Shown: positions 1-9,068, numbered from the stretch's first letter. The stretch is 64,000 nt of DNA from Flavobacteriaceae bacterium (GCA_024643385.1 JAHEMZ010000002.1:64497-128496); one strand, 5' to 3'. The notes: generated from the sequence alone by a model not told the origin. Made by a program: numbers and translations.

Positions 1-859
1 GAAAGATTTTTGTGAATCGTTCAGGAAGTTCATCTGTGTGATACATCACAACTCCGGAAATAGGATGAGTGAATTTCAACGAATAAGCATGTAAGTATAA
101 GCCTTTTCCATTGAGAATAAATCCTTCATGAGCATAATCCTTATCTCCCAATATAGGATTCCCTATGCTTAGCATATGTCTGCGCAATTGATGTGTCCTT
201 CCGGTTCGAGGTCGCAGTTCCACTAGATTCAACCGACTAAATCGTTTGGAAGGAACAGTAGCACGTACTGTAAAGAGGGTATGGGCATTCTTCTCATCTA
301 TTTCCGAGGTGATCTCACCATGGGAAGCCATGCTACCAATAGTGATCGCATAATACACTTTCTCCACTTCCTTCTCTTCGAACATTTTATATAAGGCCCG
401 AATACTGCCGGTGGTCTTCCCTGTTAATAAAATTCCGGTGGTCGCATAGTCCAACCGATGAATGGGTTGTGGTCGGGTCGCATCCGGCAGATCACTTTTT
501 TTTAGGTTCTGTACCAGTGCATGGGCAATTGTCTTGAAACTATTTCCACTTACCAAGATACCTGCGGGTTTATGTATGAGGGCCAAATGTTCATCTTCCC
601 AAACTATTTTTAAGGGAAAGATCAATTTTCTCGTCGAGCCGTTTATAGTTTCAGGAAGAAACAATTCAATACATTCTCCGCCATTGATATAGGTTGCCGT
701 ACTTGCGATCCTCTTATCTACCGTAATGTACTGTTTCTTTAATACTTTTTTCAAAGCAGATTTGGTAGGACAGTATTGAAAAATTCCCACACCGTATTCT
801 TGAAGTCGGATGGGAGCGGAAAGAAAGGGGACCATATGGACTTCAAGCGCTAACGACAT
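1..859 (-). CDS. RluA-family RNA pseudouridine synthase (3' end cut by window edge)
   Basis: Isomerises specific uridines to pseudouridine in structured RNA (rRNA or tRNA). Reading from the ATG at 859, 286 residues are visible with no stop before the window edge. An S4-like RNA-binding region (about residues 25-70) precedes the catalytic domain. The catalytic motif HRLDYATTGILL is at 134-145, with D137 as the expected catalytic aspartate, and RTGRTHQLRRH follows later. Nearly the full length of a typical RluA/RsuA-like protein is present, so only a few C-terminal residues should be missing. A second in-frame ATG eight codons in is an alternative start. The small membrane protein gene ends 7 bases upstream, suggesting co-transcription. 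The rRNA or tRNA target cannot be told from sequence. Confidence 0.88.
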   Translation of the reverse strand, partial: MSLALEVHMVPFLSAPIRLQEYGVGIFQYCPTKSALKKVLKKQYITVDKRIASTATYINGGECIELFLPETINGSTRKLIFPLKIVWEDEHLALIHKPAGILVSGNSFKTIAHALVQNLKKSDLPDATRPQPIHRLDYATTGILLTGKTTGSIRALYKMFEEKEVEKVYYAITIGSMASHGEITSEIDEKNAHTLFTVRATVPSKRFSRLNLVELRPRTGRTHQLRRHMLSIGNPILGDKDYAHEGFILNGKGLYLHAYSLKFTHPISGVVMYHTDELPERFTKIF

Positions 860-866
860 TTATCAT

Positions 867-1151
867 TCAATTCCCTGCGAAGGGTGTTCCAAAAATGCCT
901 ACGGCAAGTTCCGCCCAAATAAGCAGAAACAGAATTAAAAGTACGATGATAATCATTCTTCTATGCTCCAATTTCTTTACTCTGCGCATAATAAGTTCAC
1001 ATAATAAACCCGTGCCAAGCAAGAGACCCCCGGCCACTAAAAAATCGAAGAGACTCCAATTCACTTCCTCTGTGAATTGCATTGCAATGAGGGGGAGGAG
1101 CAACAATACAACTATGGACAGAAGGATAATGATCAATCTTTTATGCTTCAT
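867..1151 (-). CDS. Small three-helix membrane protein of unknown function
   Basis: A 94-residue protein made almost entirely of three predicted membrane helices (about residues 5-25, 35-56 and 66-88). Charged linkers rich in Lys/Arg separate the second and third helices (RRVKKLEHRR), which suggests that loop is cytoplasmic. The C-terminus GIFGTPFAGN resembles a conserved ending I recall from small flavobacterial membrane proteins without assigned function. It sits 7 bases upstream of the pseudouridine synthase on the same strand. The long open frame on the opposite strand here (895-1332) has no recognisable content. Function unknown; that it is a real gene is inferred from composition and context. 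Confidence 0.7.
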   Translation of the reverse strand: MKHKRLIIILLSIVVLLLLPLIAMQFTEEVNWSLFDFLVAGGLLLGTGLLCELIMRRVKKLEHRRMIIIVLLILFLLIWAELAVGIFGTPFAGN

Positions 1152-1243
1152 TGTATATAAATTTTATAAGATTTTACACTTGGTGAAGTGCCGACATTTA
1201 AAACGATACTTCGATACTAAGTTTAAACTCGCTGGTTCGTTTT

Positions 1244-2008
1244 TTATTTTAATTCCTGATCTATTAGCTGCAAAACCTCTTTACAGCGATCTATCAATAC
1301 AAGATAATAGCCCTCACTTGCTTTTTGATTAAAAGCAGTAGCAGCAATAGCTTTTACGATCATTTTAAAACGGGGGTCCTCTTTGTCATTTAGAAATGAA
1401 AAGTCATTTTCGTTCAACATTTCAGGGGTGGTGAAGATATCACTAACGTCGCTCCCAAATTTAAGGAAATCCGTAGCAATTGTCTCTGCAGTGGCTATAT
1501 TGATCATCCAATTACCAATCCCTGCTAAAAGAGCCCTCATTTGGTCATATTCGCTGTATAAGGCAACAATTTCTTCTTTAAGTTCCGGGTTTTTGATGAG
1601 TCCTAATGCACCGGAACCTACCATCCCCTTATAAGTATTGTCGTTGGGTGAAAAGACTTGATCCAGGGCTCGGTCATAAATATTACTCATGTTTTGTACT
1701 TCCGCTATATTTTCCACTCCATCATACAAATTGACCAGTAAAGCTTTGATCTCTTCTCTTAATTTTTGATGTGCTACGATCGTATTTCTAAAATGGATGG
1801 TGTCTTGAACCAGATCACGATGGATTCTTTTCACATATTCTTTTCCTAATCGTTCCTCTTTTTGCTCTTGGTTCCAATTGTTAACACCCAGGGCGATCAA
1901 AATCCCAATTACGACCAGAATGATCTCTCCAATAGCATATTTTAAATACCTTCCCGTTTTGTTTTTTTCCATAAGGTCCCGTCTGATTTTTCTGAAAAAT
2001 CTAAGCAT
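1244..2008 (-). CDS. DUF6090 family membrane protein (copy 1)
   Basis: A 254-residue protein with the typical DUF6090 N-terminus: a basic amphipathic start (MLRFFRKIRRDL), then a conserved helix (YAIGEIILVVIGILIALGVN) at about residues 24-43, then a largely helical soluble region of about 200 residues, probably periplasmic. The family is common and often multicopy in marine Flavobacteriaceae; its role is not known. Copy 2 lies at 3951-5015, with one unrelated membrane protein between them, all on the minus strand. The two copies share the N-terminal anchor but differ strongly in the soluble part, as expected for a constant anchor joined to a fast-changing sensor or binding domain (inference). 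Confidence 0.85.
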   Translation of the reverse strand: MLRFFRKIRRDLMEKNKTGRYLKYAIGEIILVVIGILIALGVNNWNQEQKEERLGKEYVKRIHRDLVQDTIHFRNTIVAHQKLREEIKALLVNLYDGVENIAEVQNMSNIYDRALDQVFSPNDNTYKGMVGSGALGLIKNPELKEEIVALYSEYDQMRALLAGIGNWMINIATAETIATDFLKFGSDVSDIFTTPEMLNENDFSFLNDKEDPRFKMIVKAIAATAFNQKASEGYYLVLIDRCKEVLQLIDQELK

Positions 2009-2088
2009 GATATTTACCTGGTTATTCTATTAGGAACGTACCATTTAGTTCCTAAATCAGTTGATCTTCTTTAAATTGATCAAGGGGA

Positions 2089-3699
2089 TCATCGAAATAC
2101 GGCCATAATAATTGGAAGTAGAAAATACAAGCTTATGAACAAAGCTAAAAACACTAATACTACAATGGCAATAATTCTTCCCAGTTTTGAACCTTCGTTC
2201 TCATTGATCGTGGTCATATTTTTGGAAGACTTGAAAAAGGCCCTGAACCCGATGACTATTACATACCCGAAGAAAATAACGTACAACCAGTGAATGGCAT
2301 TAGCAATCGTAGATCTGTCGATAGGAACCACAGATTCCCCGTCAGAACCCACAACGTCAAATCCAATATCATTATCAGGTCCGGGTGCTATATGTATTTT
2401 AATCTTTTCGCCTCTTTTTCCGGCAAATTTCCAGTCATAATAAACACCTAACTTGTCAAAACTCCATCCGGAATATTCATTGCCAAAGGAAATTTTTCCC
2501 GAACTTATCTCCTCTCTTGCTCTGGGACTGTCGCTTCTATAAAAACCAATTTCATATTCCTCTTCGATGTTTAATAAATTTTCAATGATCAAATGATATT
2601 TCCCATTTTCGGGAATTTCATAAATAGAGAGATAATACGAATGCTCTTCTTCACCATATTCTAATTCCCAATTATTCCATAAAGTGGGATCATTTGATAT
2701 CATTTCATTTTCAGGCTTTTTGGTATAAAGATGAATACCTAATTCCGATGATAGCGAGTCGATGACCATATTTTTTAAATGAAAAACTGCGAAATCACCT
2801 TTACTGGCATTAAAATAAAAACGTAGCTCATCTTCCACAGTATCCACATAATATTGGTTTTCCATCAACTTTAACCCTGATGCCGAGGTATCCACTTTCA
2901 CACCTTCCTCTATTTCTAACGAAATGGTATAATCTCCACCACCGTACATCACATTGATTGTATATTCATCATCCTTCGGAAGGGTCATTTCCAGTTCTTC
3001 CGCTTCTCCCGCATTGAAGGTGTCAACGATCTCATGAGAGAATAAAGTTTCAGTAGTAGCCAATCCAGCAGCAATTAAGATTAACCATAAACCAACAATC
3101 CCCAACGAGACGATTTTTTTATATTTTAATTCATTCGAGATATATCTCACTTGCACGATGATAAACCAAAATAATGTGATTGAAAACAAGTATAGAGGCG
3201 TTTCAGAAATGCTTATATAGGTTCCGGTGCTTTCCCACTCAAATTGATCTGCCATTAAATAGGCAAATAAAGAGAGCATTACCGGTGAGAGATAATAGCA
3301 TTGTACGTATAAGTTTTGTAGGAGCGCTTCTTTTTGTAACCCGCCTTTCCGAAAGATCTCGGTGAATAAAGCAAAGAATAAGGGGATGGTGAGAAAAAGG
3401 AGACCGATTGCATCTTGTATACGATCCCCAATGGAGGCCGACTTTTGGTCATAGGTCGGACTTAGGATGATTCCGGAGTCCAACAATACAAATAATACAA
3501 CAGAGATTCCCAAGAAAAGGAGTACGGGGGACAAATATCCCTTGAATTTATCATCCTTCGACATTTCTTCATGTACATAACCGGGTACCCAGGATGGATC
3601 CTTGATAATCTTGTAGATGGTTTTCGGGATATAAATGAACCATAATAGCAGCTCAACGGCTAGCCTTTCAATGCCCTTTAAAATATCGATGATTCCCAT
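2089..3699 (-). CDS. Multispan membrane protein with large extracytoplasmic domain, Yip1-like arrangement
   Basis: A 536-residue protein. An amphipathic N-terminus (residues 1-50) is followed by about five membrane helices between residues 54 and 215, then a roughly 240-residue beta-rich soluble domain (about 216-455), then two more helices (about 465-490 and 505-535) joined by a short polar loop. The first third resembles Yip1/DUF-type integral membrane proteins in its spacing of helices, but I see no decisive motif. The soluble domain is acidic, with repeated short strand-like segments. It lies between two DUF6090 genes on the same strand, 80 and 251 bases away. An A/C-rich leader (CTAACCAAAACAACC) lies just before the ATG. 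Function unknown. Confidence 0.65.
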   Translation of the reverse strand: MGIIDILKGIERLAVELLLWFIYIPKTIYKIIKDPSWVPGYVHEEMSKDDKFKGYLSPVLLFLGISVVLFVLLDSGIILSPTYDQKSASIGDRIQDAIGLLFLTIPLFFALFTEIFRKGGLQKEALLQNLYVQCYYLSPVMLSLFAYLMADQFEWESTGTYISISETPLYLFSITLFWFIIVQVRYISNELKYKKIVSLGIVGLWLILIAAGLATTETLFSHEIVDTFNAGEAEELEMTLPKDDEYTINVMYGGGDYTISLEIEEGVKVDTSASGLKLMENQYYVDTVEDELRFYFNASKGDFAVFHLKNMVIDSLSSELGIHLYTKKPENEMISNDPTLWNNWELEYGEEEHSYYLSIYEIPENGKYHLIIENLLNIEEEYEIGFYRSDSPRAREEISSGKISFGNEYSGWSFDKLGVYYDWKFAGKRGEKIKIHIAPGPDNDIGFDVVGSDGESVVPIDRSTIANAIHWLYVIFFGYVIVIGFRAFFKSSKNMTTINENEGSKLGRIIAIVVLVFLALFISLYFLLPIIMAVFR

Positions 3700-3950
3700 A
3701 GAAGTTGGTTGTTTTGGTTAGTTGAAATAAGGTTGAACGAATACGATTCGTTGTTTGGTTAGAGAACTAATTTACGAATAAAAATGTACAGAAAAATAGT
3801 GTATTGCAGTAAATCCATTTGGTTTCTGGCCGTCACTTTAGTTTACTTGAATTAAGCGAGTATATATGTTTTTCATCAAAAAAGCCCTAGTGCCATTTAG
3901 GAAAGTGAAAAGAACAAGCCAACCTTGGTCATTAAAATTCAGTTGAAAGT

Positions 3951-5015
3951 CTAATCCTCATTTCTTATCATTTCAAAAGGTTCCTTAAAATAATTGCCCT
4001 TTATACCAATTACTTGGTTTTCATTATTTCTAATTAGCAAGGCATCTATATTTTTTGCATAAAGTGTTGTATCGTTTTTAAAATACAGATCATGGGTGTA
4101 ATCGTTCATGACATCATATAGCTGCAAACATCCTGCATTAAACTGCAGGGTGAAAGGGCGTTTGGTTTCGTTAACTACGCCATCCTTATTCCAAAATTTG
4201 ACCAATGTATAATTACCAATCACTTCTTCCTTTAGGGAGGTTGTTACATCGATCTCATGATGTGGCATATGCTCCGGATATTCCGCCGGATATCCGGTGA
4301 ACTCGGCCATTTGGTTATACACTCTGATTGCGTTATTATTAAACAGTTCTACTTGAAACCTCAAATTACTCGAGGTATTCGAATAGATTACAAGCATATT
4401 TTTATAAAAGGGATCATCCAGATAGTAATCAATAAGAGCATCGGTTATACTATCCTGAGGGATATGATAAAACCACGACTTATTTGCTGCCAAATCGTCC
4501 ATCATTCGATCAGTAATTTTATCTAGCCGGGTGTCAAATTTGTCTATTTCGTATTTGTCATAGGTGTAAATTTCGTTAAGTGGCGCAAACACTGCCTGAA
4601 ATTTTTCCGGTACATCGTCTAAATTCTCCGTAAGACTTTGGTAACCATTGCTATGAATTTTAAGGTGATAGGCATCGGCGACTAACCAAATCAGATCATA
4701 TTTATAACTTGCCAAATAGTCCTCACGTGTAAGTTTATTATTGATAGCCAGTTGAATGATGGAATCTCGCTCCATATAATATTCAAAGAGCTCCTTGGAT
4801 TTAAGAATATCCTCCTCCAGGTCCTTTTGTACTTCTTTTAAAATGGCCTTTATTCTATTTTCTGTTTTTCGTTGCTCATTCCAAATGTTGATCTGAAGCG
4901 CAATGATAATACCGATCACCACAAGTATGATCTCCCCAATGGCATAAAGCATATATTTACTCACTTTATTTTCAGTAAGGAGGGTTTGTCGGATTCTGCG
5001 AAAGAATTTAATCAT
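3951..5015 (-). CDS. DUF6090 family membrane protein (copy 2)
   Basis: A 354-residue protein with the DUF6090 anchor: basic start MIKFFRRIRQTLL, then one conserved membrane helix (YAIGEIILVVIGIIIALQIN) at about residues 24-43, then a coiled, charged stretch. The helix is nearly identical to copy 1 at 1244-2008, whereas the soluble region is about 100 residues longer. It ends in a beta-rich segment (about 265-350) containing LVKFWNKDG and LQLYDVMN, which could form a small barrel. Predicted to be inner-membrane anchored with a periplasmic domain. No enzymatic motif is visible. The 251-base gap downstream of it (3700-3950) contains no gene that I can support. Confidence 0.85.
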   Translation of the reverse strand: MIKFFRRIRQTLLTENKVSKYMLYAIGEIILVVIGIIIALQINIWNEQRKTENRIKAILKEVQKDLEEDILKSKELFEYYMERDSIIQLAINNKLTREDYLASYKYDLIWLVADAYHLKIHSNGYQSLTENLDDVPEKFQAVFAPLNEIYTYDKYEIDKFDTRLDKITDRMMDDLAANKSWFYHIPQDSITDALIDYYLDDPFYKNMLVIYSNTSSNLRFQVELFNNNAIRVYNQMAEFTGYPAEYPEHMPHHEIDVTTSLKEEVIGNYTLVKFWNKDGVVNETKRPFTLQFNAGCLQLYDVMNDYTHDLYFKNDTTLYAKNIDALLIRNNENQVIGIKGNYFKEPFEMIRNED

Positions 5016-5135
5016 GAGATATTTATGTCAAAATGTTAGATGAATGTTTCATCCTTTTAGTTGATCCTATTTATAAGCTGTAATGATGTTTATCACCCCA
5101 ACCTTCGATCGCCCTTCGAAATACTCGTTTCAAGG

Positions 5136-7124
5136 TCATTGTTGATACAACACCATCATGCTTTGTGGGGGGACGGCTATGTTCCCTCGAACTTTTCGTG
5201 CATCGAAATCGTAAAATGTATCACCTTCCAAATAGACCGACCATTCCCCGTTCAGCGGATAGGAGGCACTTGCCTTTTGAGCATTATAGATCACTTTAAT
5301 ATGCTCCCAGGAATCTCCATTGGCGTGGTCACTAAGTTGAAAGCTGATGAAACCATTCGCAATTTGATTGAAAGAAAGATGTTTCCGTACATCCTCTGCC
5401 GAATTCATATAGAAGGCAGGATGCGCTTTTCGCATGGCGATAAGTTGTTTATAATAGGCAACTACATCGGCGTGTTTCCATTTCTTTTCCCAATCTAATT
5501 GATTGATGCTATCCGGCAAGTTATACGAATTGTGCTCCCCATGTTTGGTACGAAGTAATTCCCCTCCGGCGTGTAAAAAGGCAACCCCTTGTGAAGTCAT
5601 TACAATCGCCATGGCCAATTTGTCCATTGCAATGATCTCTGCTTCGGAAGCATCTTTCCGCGAGATCTTCAATTTGTCGTAGAGCGTGTGGTTATCGTGA
5701 CAGGAAACATAATTGATGCTTTGCCACGGTTCCAACGTCCAGGGTTCCTTAGAATAATTCACCTGCTTGTAATCGATCTCCGGATGTTGGATACAACCTA
5801 CCACTCCGAATTGAATGGAAGCTTCCGTATTTTGAGCTCCACTCACGAATCCGGTACTTTCATCTTCAAACACAGACCCTTTAAGGCCATCCCGCAGGTC
5901 GTCACTAAAAGCCGTGATCTGTGGCATCTTCGGAATATTCACTTTTATCCCTCGTTGATCCAAGGGTAGGGGAGAATCACCGGCCGTCCAGCCTTCCCCA
6001 TAGATCAATATATTGGGGTTGATCGCTTTAAGCGTAGAAGCGATCTCGTTCATCGTGGTGATATCGTGAATTCCCATCAGGTCGAATCGGAATCCGTCTA
6101 AATGGTATTCCCTGGCCCAATACGCCACCGATTCCAACATGAACTTTCGCATCATAGCTCGATCGGAAGCGGTTTCATTGCCGCAAGCAGCGGCATCCGA
6201 ATAACTCCCGTCCTCTCTAAAACGATAATAGTAACCGGGGACTTCCAGATTGAAATTTGAATTTTCGGTTACCCCCGTATGATTATACACCACATCCAGG
6301 ATCACCCCAATCCCGTTCTCGTGTAAGGTCTTTACCATTTGTTTGAACTCCTTGATACGCACTTCAGCCCGATAGGGATCGGTGGCATAAGAGCCCTCCG
6401 GGACGTTGTAGTTCTTGGGATCGTACCCCCAGTTAAATTGGGCACTGTCCAATTTGGTTTCATTGATGGAATAATGATCGAAAGAGGGGAGCAGATGTAC
6501 GTGTGTCACCCCCATTTCCTTGATATGGTCCAAACCCGTGACAACCTCTTTAGGTCCTTTCGTTCCCGATTCGGTGAGTCCGAGGAATTTTCCTTTATGA
6601 ATGATCCCGGATTCAGGATGTATACTCAGGTCTCTAACATGCAATTCATAAATAATCGCTTCATTGGGATACGCAAGAGTGGGTCCTTGGTCCGTATTCC
6701 ATCCGGTTGGGTTTGTTGTGGGCAAGTCGACGACCATAGCCCGTTCCCCATTGACCCCAACCGCTTGCGCATAGATACCGGGAGTCTCTTCCAACCATTG
6801 TTGATCTATTTGTATCTGAAACGTATAATAGGTTCCCTTCAGATCACCGGATACTCGTTTGGACCAAACGCCCTGTTCGGTAGGTTCCATATCGTGCATC
6901 GCAGTAGGAGATCCTCCATCGCCCTGCGCGTATAGATTCAATCTTACATTTTGTGCCGTTGGGGACCATAGCCGAAATTCGGTGTGATCAGGGGTGTATT
7001 GCAGCCATAGGTCCTGCTCGGTAGGAGTAGGATAATCGTCAAATCCGGCATAGGAGTTCTTAGGTTCGGTACAGGAGATCAATAGGGTAAGTAGGATTAG
7101 TAGTCGCGCTGAAAATGTGAGCAT
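5136..7124 (-). CDS. pulA: Type I pullulanase, exported lipoprotein (GH13)
   Basis: Debranching enzyme hydrolysing alpha-1,6 linkages in pullulan, glycogen or amylopectin-derived oligosaccharides. The 662-residue protein starts with a lipoprotein signal (LLISC, acylated Cys about residue 18). A CBM48-type N-terminal domain (about 35-140) precedes the GH13 barrel. The type I pullulanase signature FNWGYDPKNYNVPEGSY and the conserved GH13 regions are present: VVYNHT (region I), GFRFD with nucleophile D348 (region II), YGEGW with acid/base E377 (region III) and SCHDNH (region IV). All catalytic residues are intact. The lipoprotein signal puts it in the periplasm or on the outer membrane. No SusC/SusD pair or other alpha-glucan gene is adjacent, so this is not an obvious polysaccharide utilisation locus. 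Confidence 0.95.
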   Translation of the reverse strand: MLTFSARLLILLTLLISCTEPKNSYAGFDDYPTPTEQDLWLQYTPDHTEFRLWSPTAQNVRLNLYAQGDGGSPTAMHDMEPTEQGVWSKRVSGDLKGTYYTFQIQIDQQWLEETPGIYAQAVGVNGERAMVVDLPTTNPTGWNTDQGPTLAYPNEAIIYELHVRDLSIHPESGIIHKGKFLGLTESGTKGPKEVVTGLDHIKEMGVTHVHLLPSFDHYSINETKLDSAQFNWGYDPKNYNVPEGSYATDPYRAEVRIKEFKQMVKTLHENGIGVILDVVYNHTGVTENSNFNLEVPGYYYRFREDGSYSDAAACGNETASDRAMMRKFMLESVAYWAREYHLDGFRFDLMGIHDITTMNEIASTLKAINPNILIYGEGWTAGDSPLPLDQRGIKVNIPKMPQITAFSDDLRDGLKGSVFEDESTGFVSGAQNTEASIQFGVVGCIQHPEIDYKQVNYSKEPWTLEPWQSINYVSCHDNHTLYDKLKISRKDASEAEIIAMDKLAMAIVMTSQGVAFLHAGGELLRTKHGEHNSYNLPDSINQLDWEKKWKHADVVAYYKQLIAMRKAHPAFYMNSAEDVRKHLSFNQIANGFISFQLSDHANGDSWEHIKVIYNAQKASASYPLNGEWSVYLEGDTFYDFDARKVRGNIAVPPQSMMVLYQQ

Positions 7125-7156
7125 CGGTTCATAATTAATACCTTCTAAAAATACAC

Positions 7157-7330
7157 TTATTTTTCTTCTTTTGATCTTTTCTCTTTGGAGGCTCCTATGG
7201 CAGCACCGATGGCAATACCGATGGCGACTCCAATGGCAAGTTTTCCCATGGCAACGCCTATGGCAGCACCAATACCTGCGCCTAAAGCTATGCCTTCGGC
7301 GATGTAATTCTTTTTTTTCTGTTTCGTCAT
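7157..7330 (-). CDS. 57-residue glycine-zipper membrane peptide
   Basis: ATG at 7330, TAA at 7157. A basic N-terminus (MTKQKKKNYIAEG) is followed by about 38 residues of small and hydrophobic amino acids arranged as repeated AIG, AIGAA and AIGVA units, then a charged tail (SKEKRSKEEK). Glycines recur every three to five residues, the pattern of glycine-zipper membrane helices that pack tightly or oligomerise. The DNA coding for the zipper is itself repetitive, with several copies of a GCCATCGG/GCCATAGG unit. It sits alone between pullulanase and a small secreted protein, all on the minus strand. Role unknown; it could be a pore, a toxin-like peptide or a structural membrane peptide. Confidence 0.6.
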   Translation of the reverse strand: MTKQKKKNYIAEGIALGAGIGAAIGVAMGKLAIGVAIGIAIGAAIGASKEKRSKEEK

Positions 7331-7356
7331 GACTTTTTAGGTTTCTTCTAATTAAA

Positions 7357-7752
7357 TTATTTTTCTTCTTTTAAACCGGTCCAAGGTGCCGTAAACTTTC
7401 TAGTGGGACAGTATGTGGTTCCGATAACTTTTCCATTCAACAGATAGCCTGAATGATAATATTCGTTGCTTTGATCCCGCGTGCGAAAAGCGAAGTAGAG
7501 CCGGTCCCAATTTCGATTCAGAAGACCCGCTTCGATAGGACTTCCATAGAACGTACCTTGAAATGTATTTCCTTCAATACCCGTCACTGTAAAGGGCTGA
7601 AAATAACCTTCCGCATCCGGAGCCGGGCGCAGATCGAGTATCCAGTTTCCAATTAGGGTATTAGCTTCCTCAGTTTTCTTATTTTCTATATCCTGCCCAA
7701 ATAAAAAAGTGGGGAGAATGAGTAGTAAACATAAATAGCGTGTATTCATCAT
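7357..7752 (-). CDS. Small secreted protein of unknown function
   Basis: A 131-residue protein with a Sec signal peptide (about residues 1-20, ending LFGQ). The mature domain of about 100 residues is beta-rich with many aromatic residues and resembles a small barrel that might bind a ligand. No enzymatic motif is visible. The start overlaps the stop of the CPBP protease upstream (the TGATG arrangement at 7747-7751), which strongly suggests translational coupling. Two adjacent ATG codons (7752 and 7749) are possible starts. Function not recognised. Confidence 0.7.
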   Translation of the reverse strand: MMNTRYLCLLLILPTFLFGQDIENKKTEEANTLIGNWILDLRPAPDAEGYFQPFTVTGIEGNTFQGTFYGSPIEAGLLNRNWDRLYFAFRTRDQSNEYYHSGYLLNGKVIGTTYCPTRKFTAPWTGLKEEK

Positions 7753-8624
7753 AGGACTTTATTAGATATTAAAGCAAGTTCCTTCCGACGCGTCCAGAAA
7801 TAAATAGCGAAGGCAACGCCCACTAAGGGCAATACAATGCCGAATTCATCTATGTAATATGCGGTAGTCCCTGTATTAGTAGTAAGAGGGGTAAAAATAT
7901 TTTGTATGAATAGATTATGTGATGCGTGTAAAATGACTCCGGTCCAGAGACTACCTGACTTCATGCGGTACCAGGTGAAAATAAAATTTATACTAATAAT
8001 GGTTGCCAAAAAACAAGACATCGCATACCAAGAAGGAGTTCCACTGTTATAATCGGCAAAAAGCAGAATAGGCAGGTGCCACACCCCCCAGATTGCTCCG
8101 GTGATTAACGAGGTTTTGGTATACCCAAAGCGTTTGTACATTTCGGGGGCAAGAAATCCTCTCCAACCGATTTCTTCCCCCAGAGCACTGGCGGCACTTT
8201 TAATCGTCCCGAAAATCCCTAACAATAAAACATAGAGAACAATGGTAGCTCCTGACCCGATCTCTCCCAATCCAAACGATTGGGTAAGGGAGTCTACAAA
8301 TTCTTGATCATAGAAGCCCCCAAATCCAAACACCCACACGATAAGGTAAGTAACAAAGGCATAAAAGATGGGAATCAGATAACTCTGTAATTGATACTTG
8401 GTCTTTCCCCAGCTCCAACCCAGATCCGATAACTTTCGCCCCAAGAGTTTTAAGCTAAGGATTGCTGAAATTCCCGGACACCACATTAGACCTGTTACAT
8501 AAAGTCCGCGACCGCTTCCTAAACTTCCGGAATAAATGATCAAAAAATAAAAAATAGAACTTAATACAATTGTTAGGGAAAAGAAGAGTGCAATGGGTTT
8601 CAAAGAAGTGGAAGAGGTGCTCAT
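7749..8624 (-). CDS. CPBP family intramembrane glutamic protease
   Basis: A 291-residue polytopic membrane protein of the CAAX/CPBP (Abi, Rce1-like) family. The conserved active-site motifs are present: EEIGWRGFLAP (the paired glutamates and arginine), GVWHLPILL, and HASHNLF near the C-terminus. About eight hydrophobic segments are visible. Bacterial members are mostly uncharacterised; some process peptides or confer bacteriocin self-immunity. It is coupled to the small secreted protein downstream, which may be its partner (inference). A second, only distantly similar CPBP protein lies at 11136-12038. Confidence 0.9.
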   Translation of the reverse strand: MSTSSTSLKPIALFFSLTIVLSSIFYFLIIYSGSLGSGRGLYVTGLMWCPGISAILSLKLLGRKLSDLGWSWGKTKYQLQSYLIPIFYAFVTYLIVWVFGFGGFYDQEFVDSLTQSFGLGEIGSGATIVLYVLLLGIFGTIKSAASALGEEIGWRGFLAPEMYKRFGYTKTSLITGAIWGVWHLPILLFADYNSGTPSWYAMSCFLATIISINFIFTWYRMKSGSLWTGVILHASHNLFIQNIFTPLTTNTGTTAYYIDEFGIVLPLVGVAFAIYFWTRRKELALISNKVL

Positions 8625-8681
8625 TAAAAAACTGTTTGTTGTATGAAAGTTAGATTATTATTTTAATTTTTTCGAGGTGAC

Positions 8682-9068
8682 CTATTGAATATTCTTTTTA
8701 GACATAGATATCCTTTTATTCTCCACTGAACGAAAGATCACGATCTTGGAGATCAATTCCACAGGTAAGGGTTCATTCATTGCGAATTGAACGGATCCTT
8801 TTCCTTGTTTATAGTCGGCAAGCTCCTTTCGAAAGGCGGAATGCCCGCTGGGAGTAGCATAAAAACCAATATGATTTTTAAATGCTGCAAAATAGATCAG
8901 CACCTTTCCGTGTGTTTTATAAGCGGGCATTCCATAACTAATACTTTCCGTTGCTTCCGGAGCATTTTTAACTACGATCTCTCTTATTCGGTGTAACCGA
9001 GATTGCACTTCCTTTGGAAATTGCTCGATATATTGCGCTACAGTAAGAATTGGATGTGGTAAAGACAT
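8682..9068 (-). CDS. DUF1801 domain protein (YdhG/frataxin-like fold)
   Basis: A 128-residue soluble protein matching DUF1801: SISYGMPAYKTHGKVLIYFA in the first half, then HIGFYATPSG and GKGSVQFAMNEPLP. The family has a frataxin-like fold; the Bacillus member YdhG (Fra) has been described as an iron chaperone, but most relatives have no tested function. The conserved central pattern is complete and the length is normal. It lies 57 bases upstream of the CPBP protease gene on the same strand. A role in iron handling is only a possibility. Confidence 0.85.
   Translation of the reverse strand: MSLPHPILTVAQYIEQFPKEVQSRLHRIREIVVKNAPEATESISYGMPAYKTHGKVLIYFAAFKNHIGFYATPSGHSAFRKELADYKQGKGSVQFAMNEPLPVELISKIVIFRSVENKRISMSKKNIQ

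Noticed and set aside
895..1332. 145-codon open frame on the plus strand, antisense to the small membrane protein and DUF6090
   Set aside because: Composition is unlike a real protein, no family motif, and two supported genes occupy the other strand.
3700..3950. Short plus-strand open frames (23 and 26 codons) in the gap
   Set aside because: Too short, no promoter or terminator, no recognisable feature.
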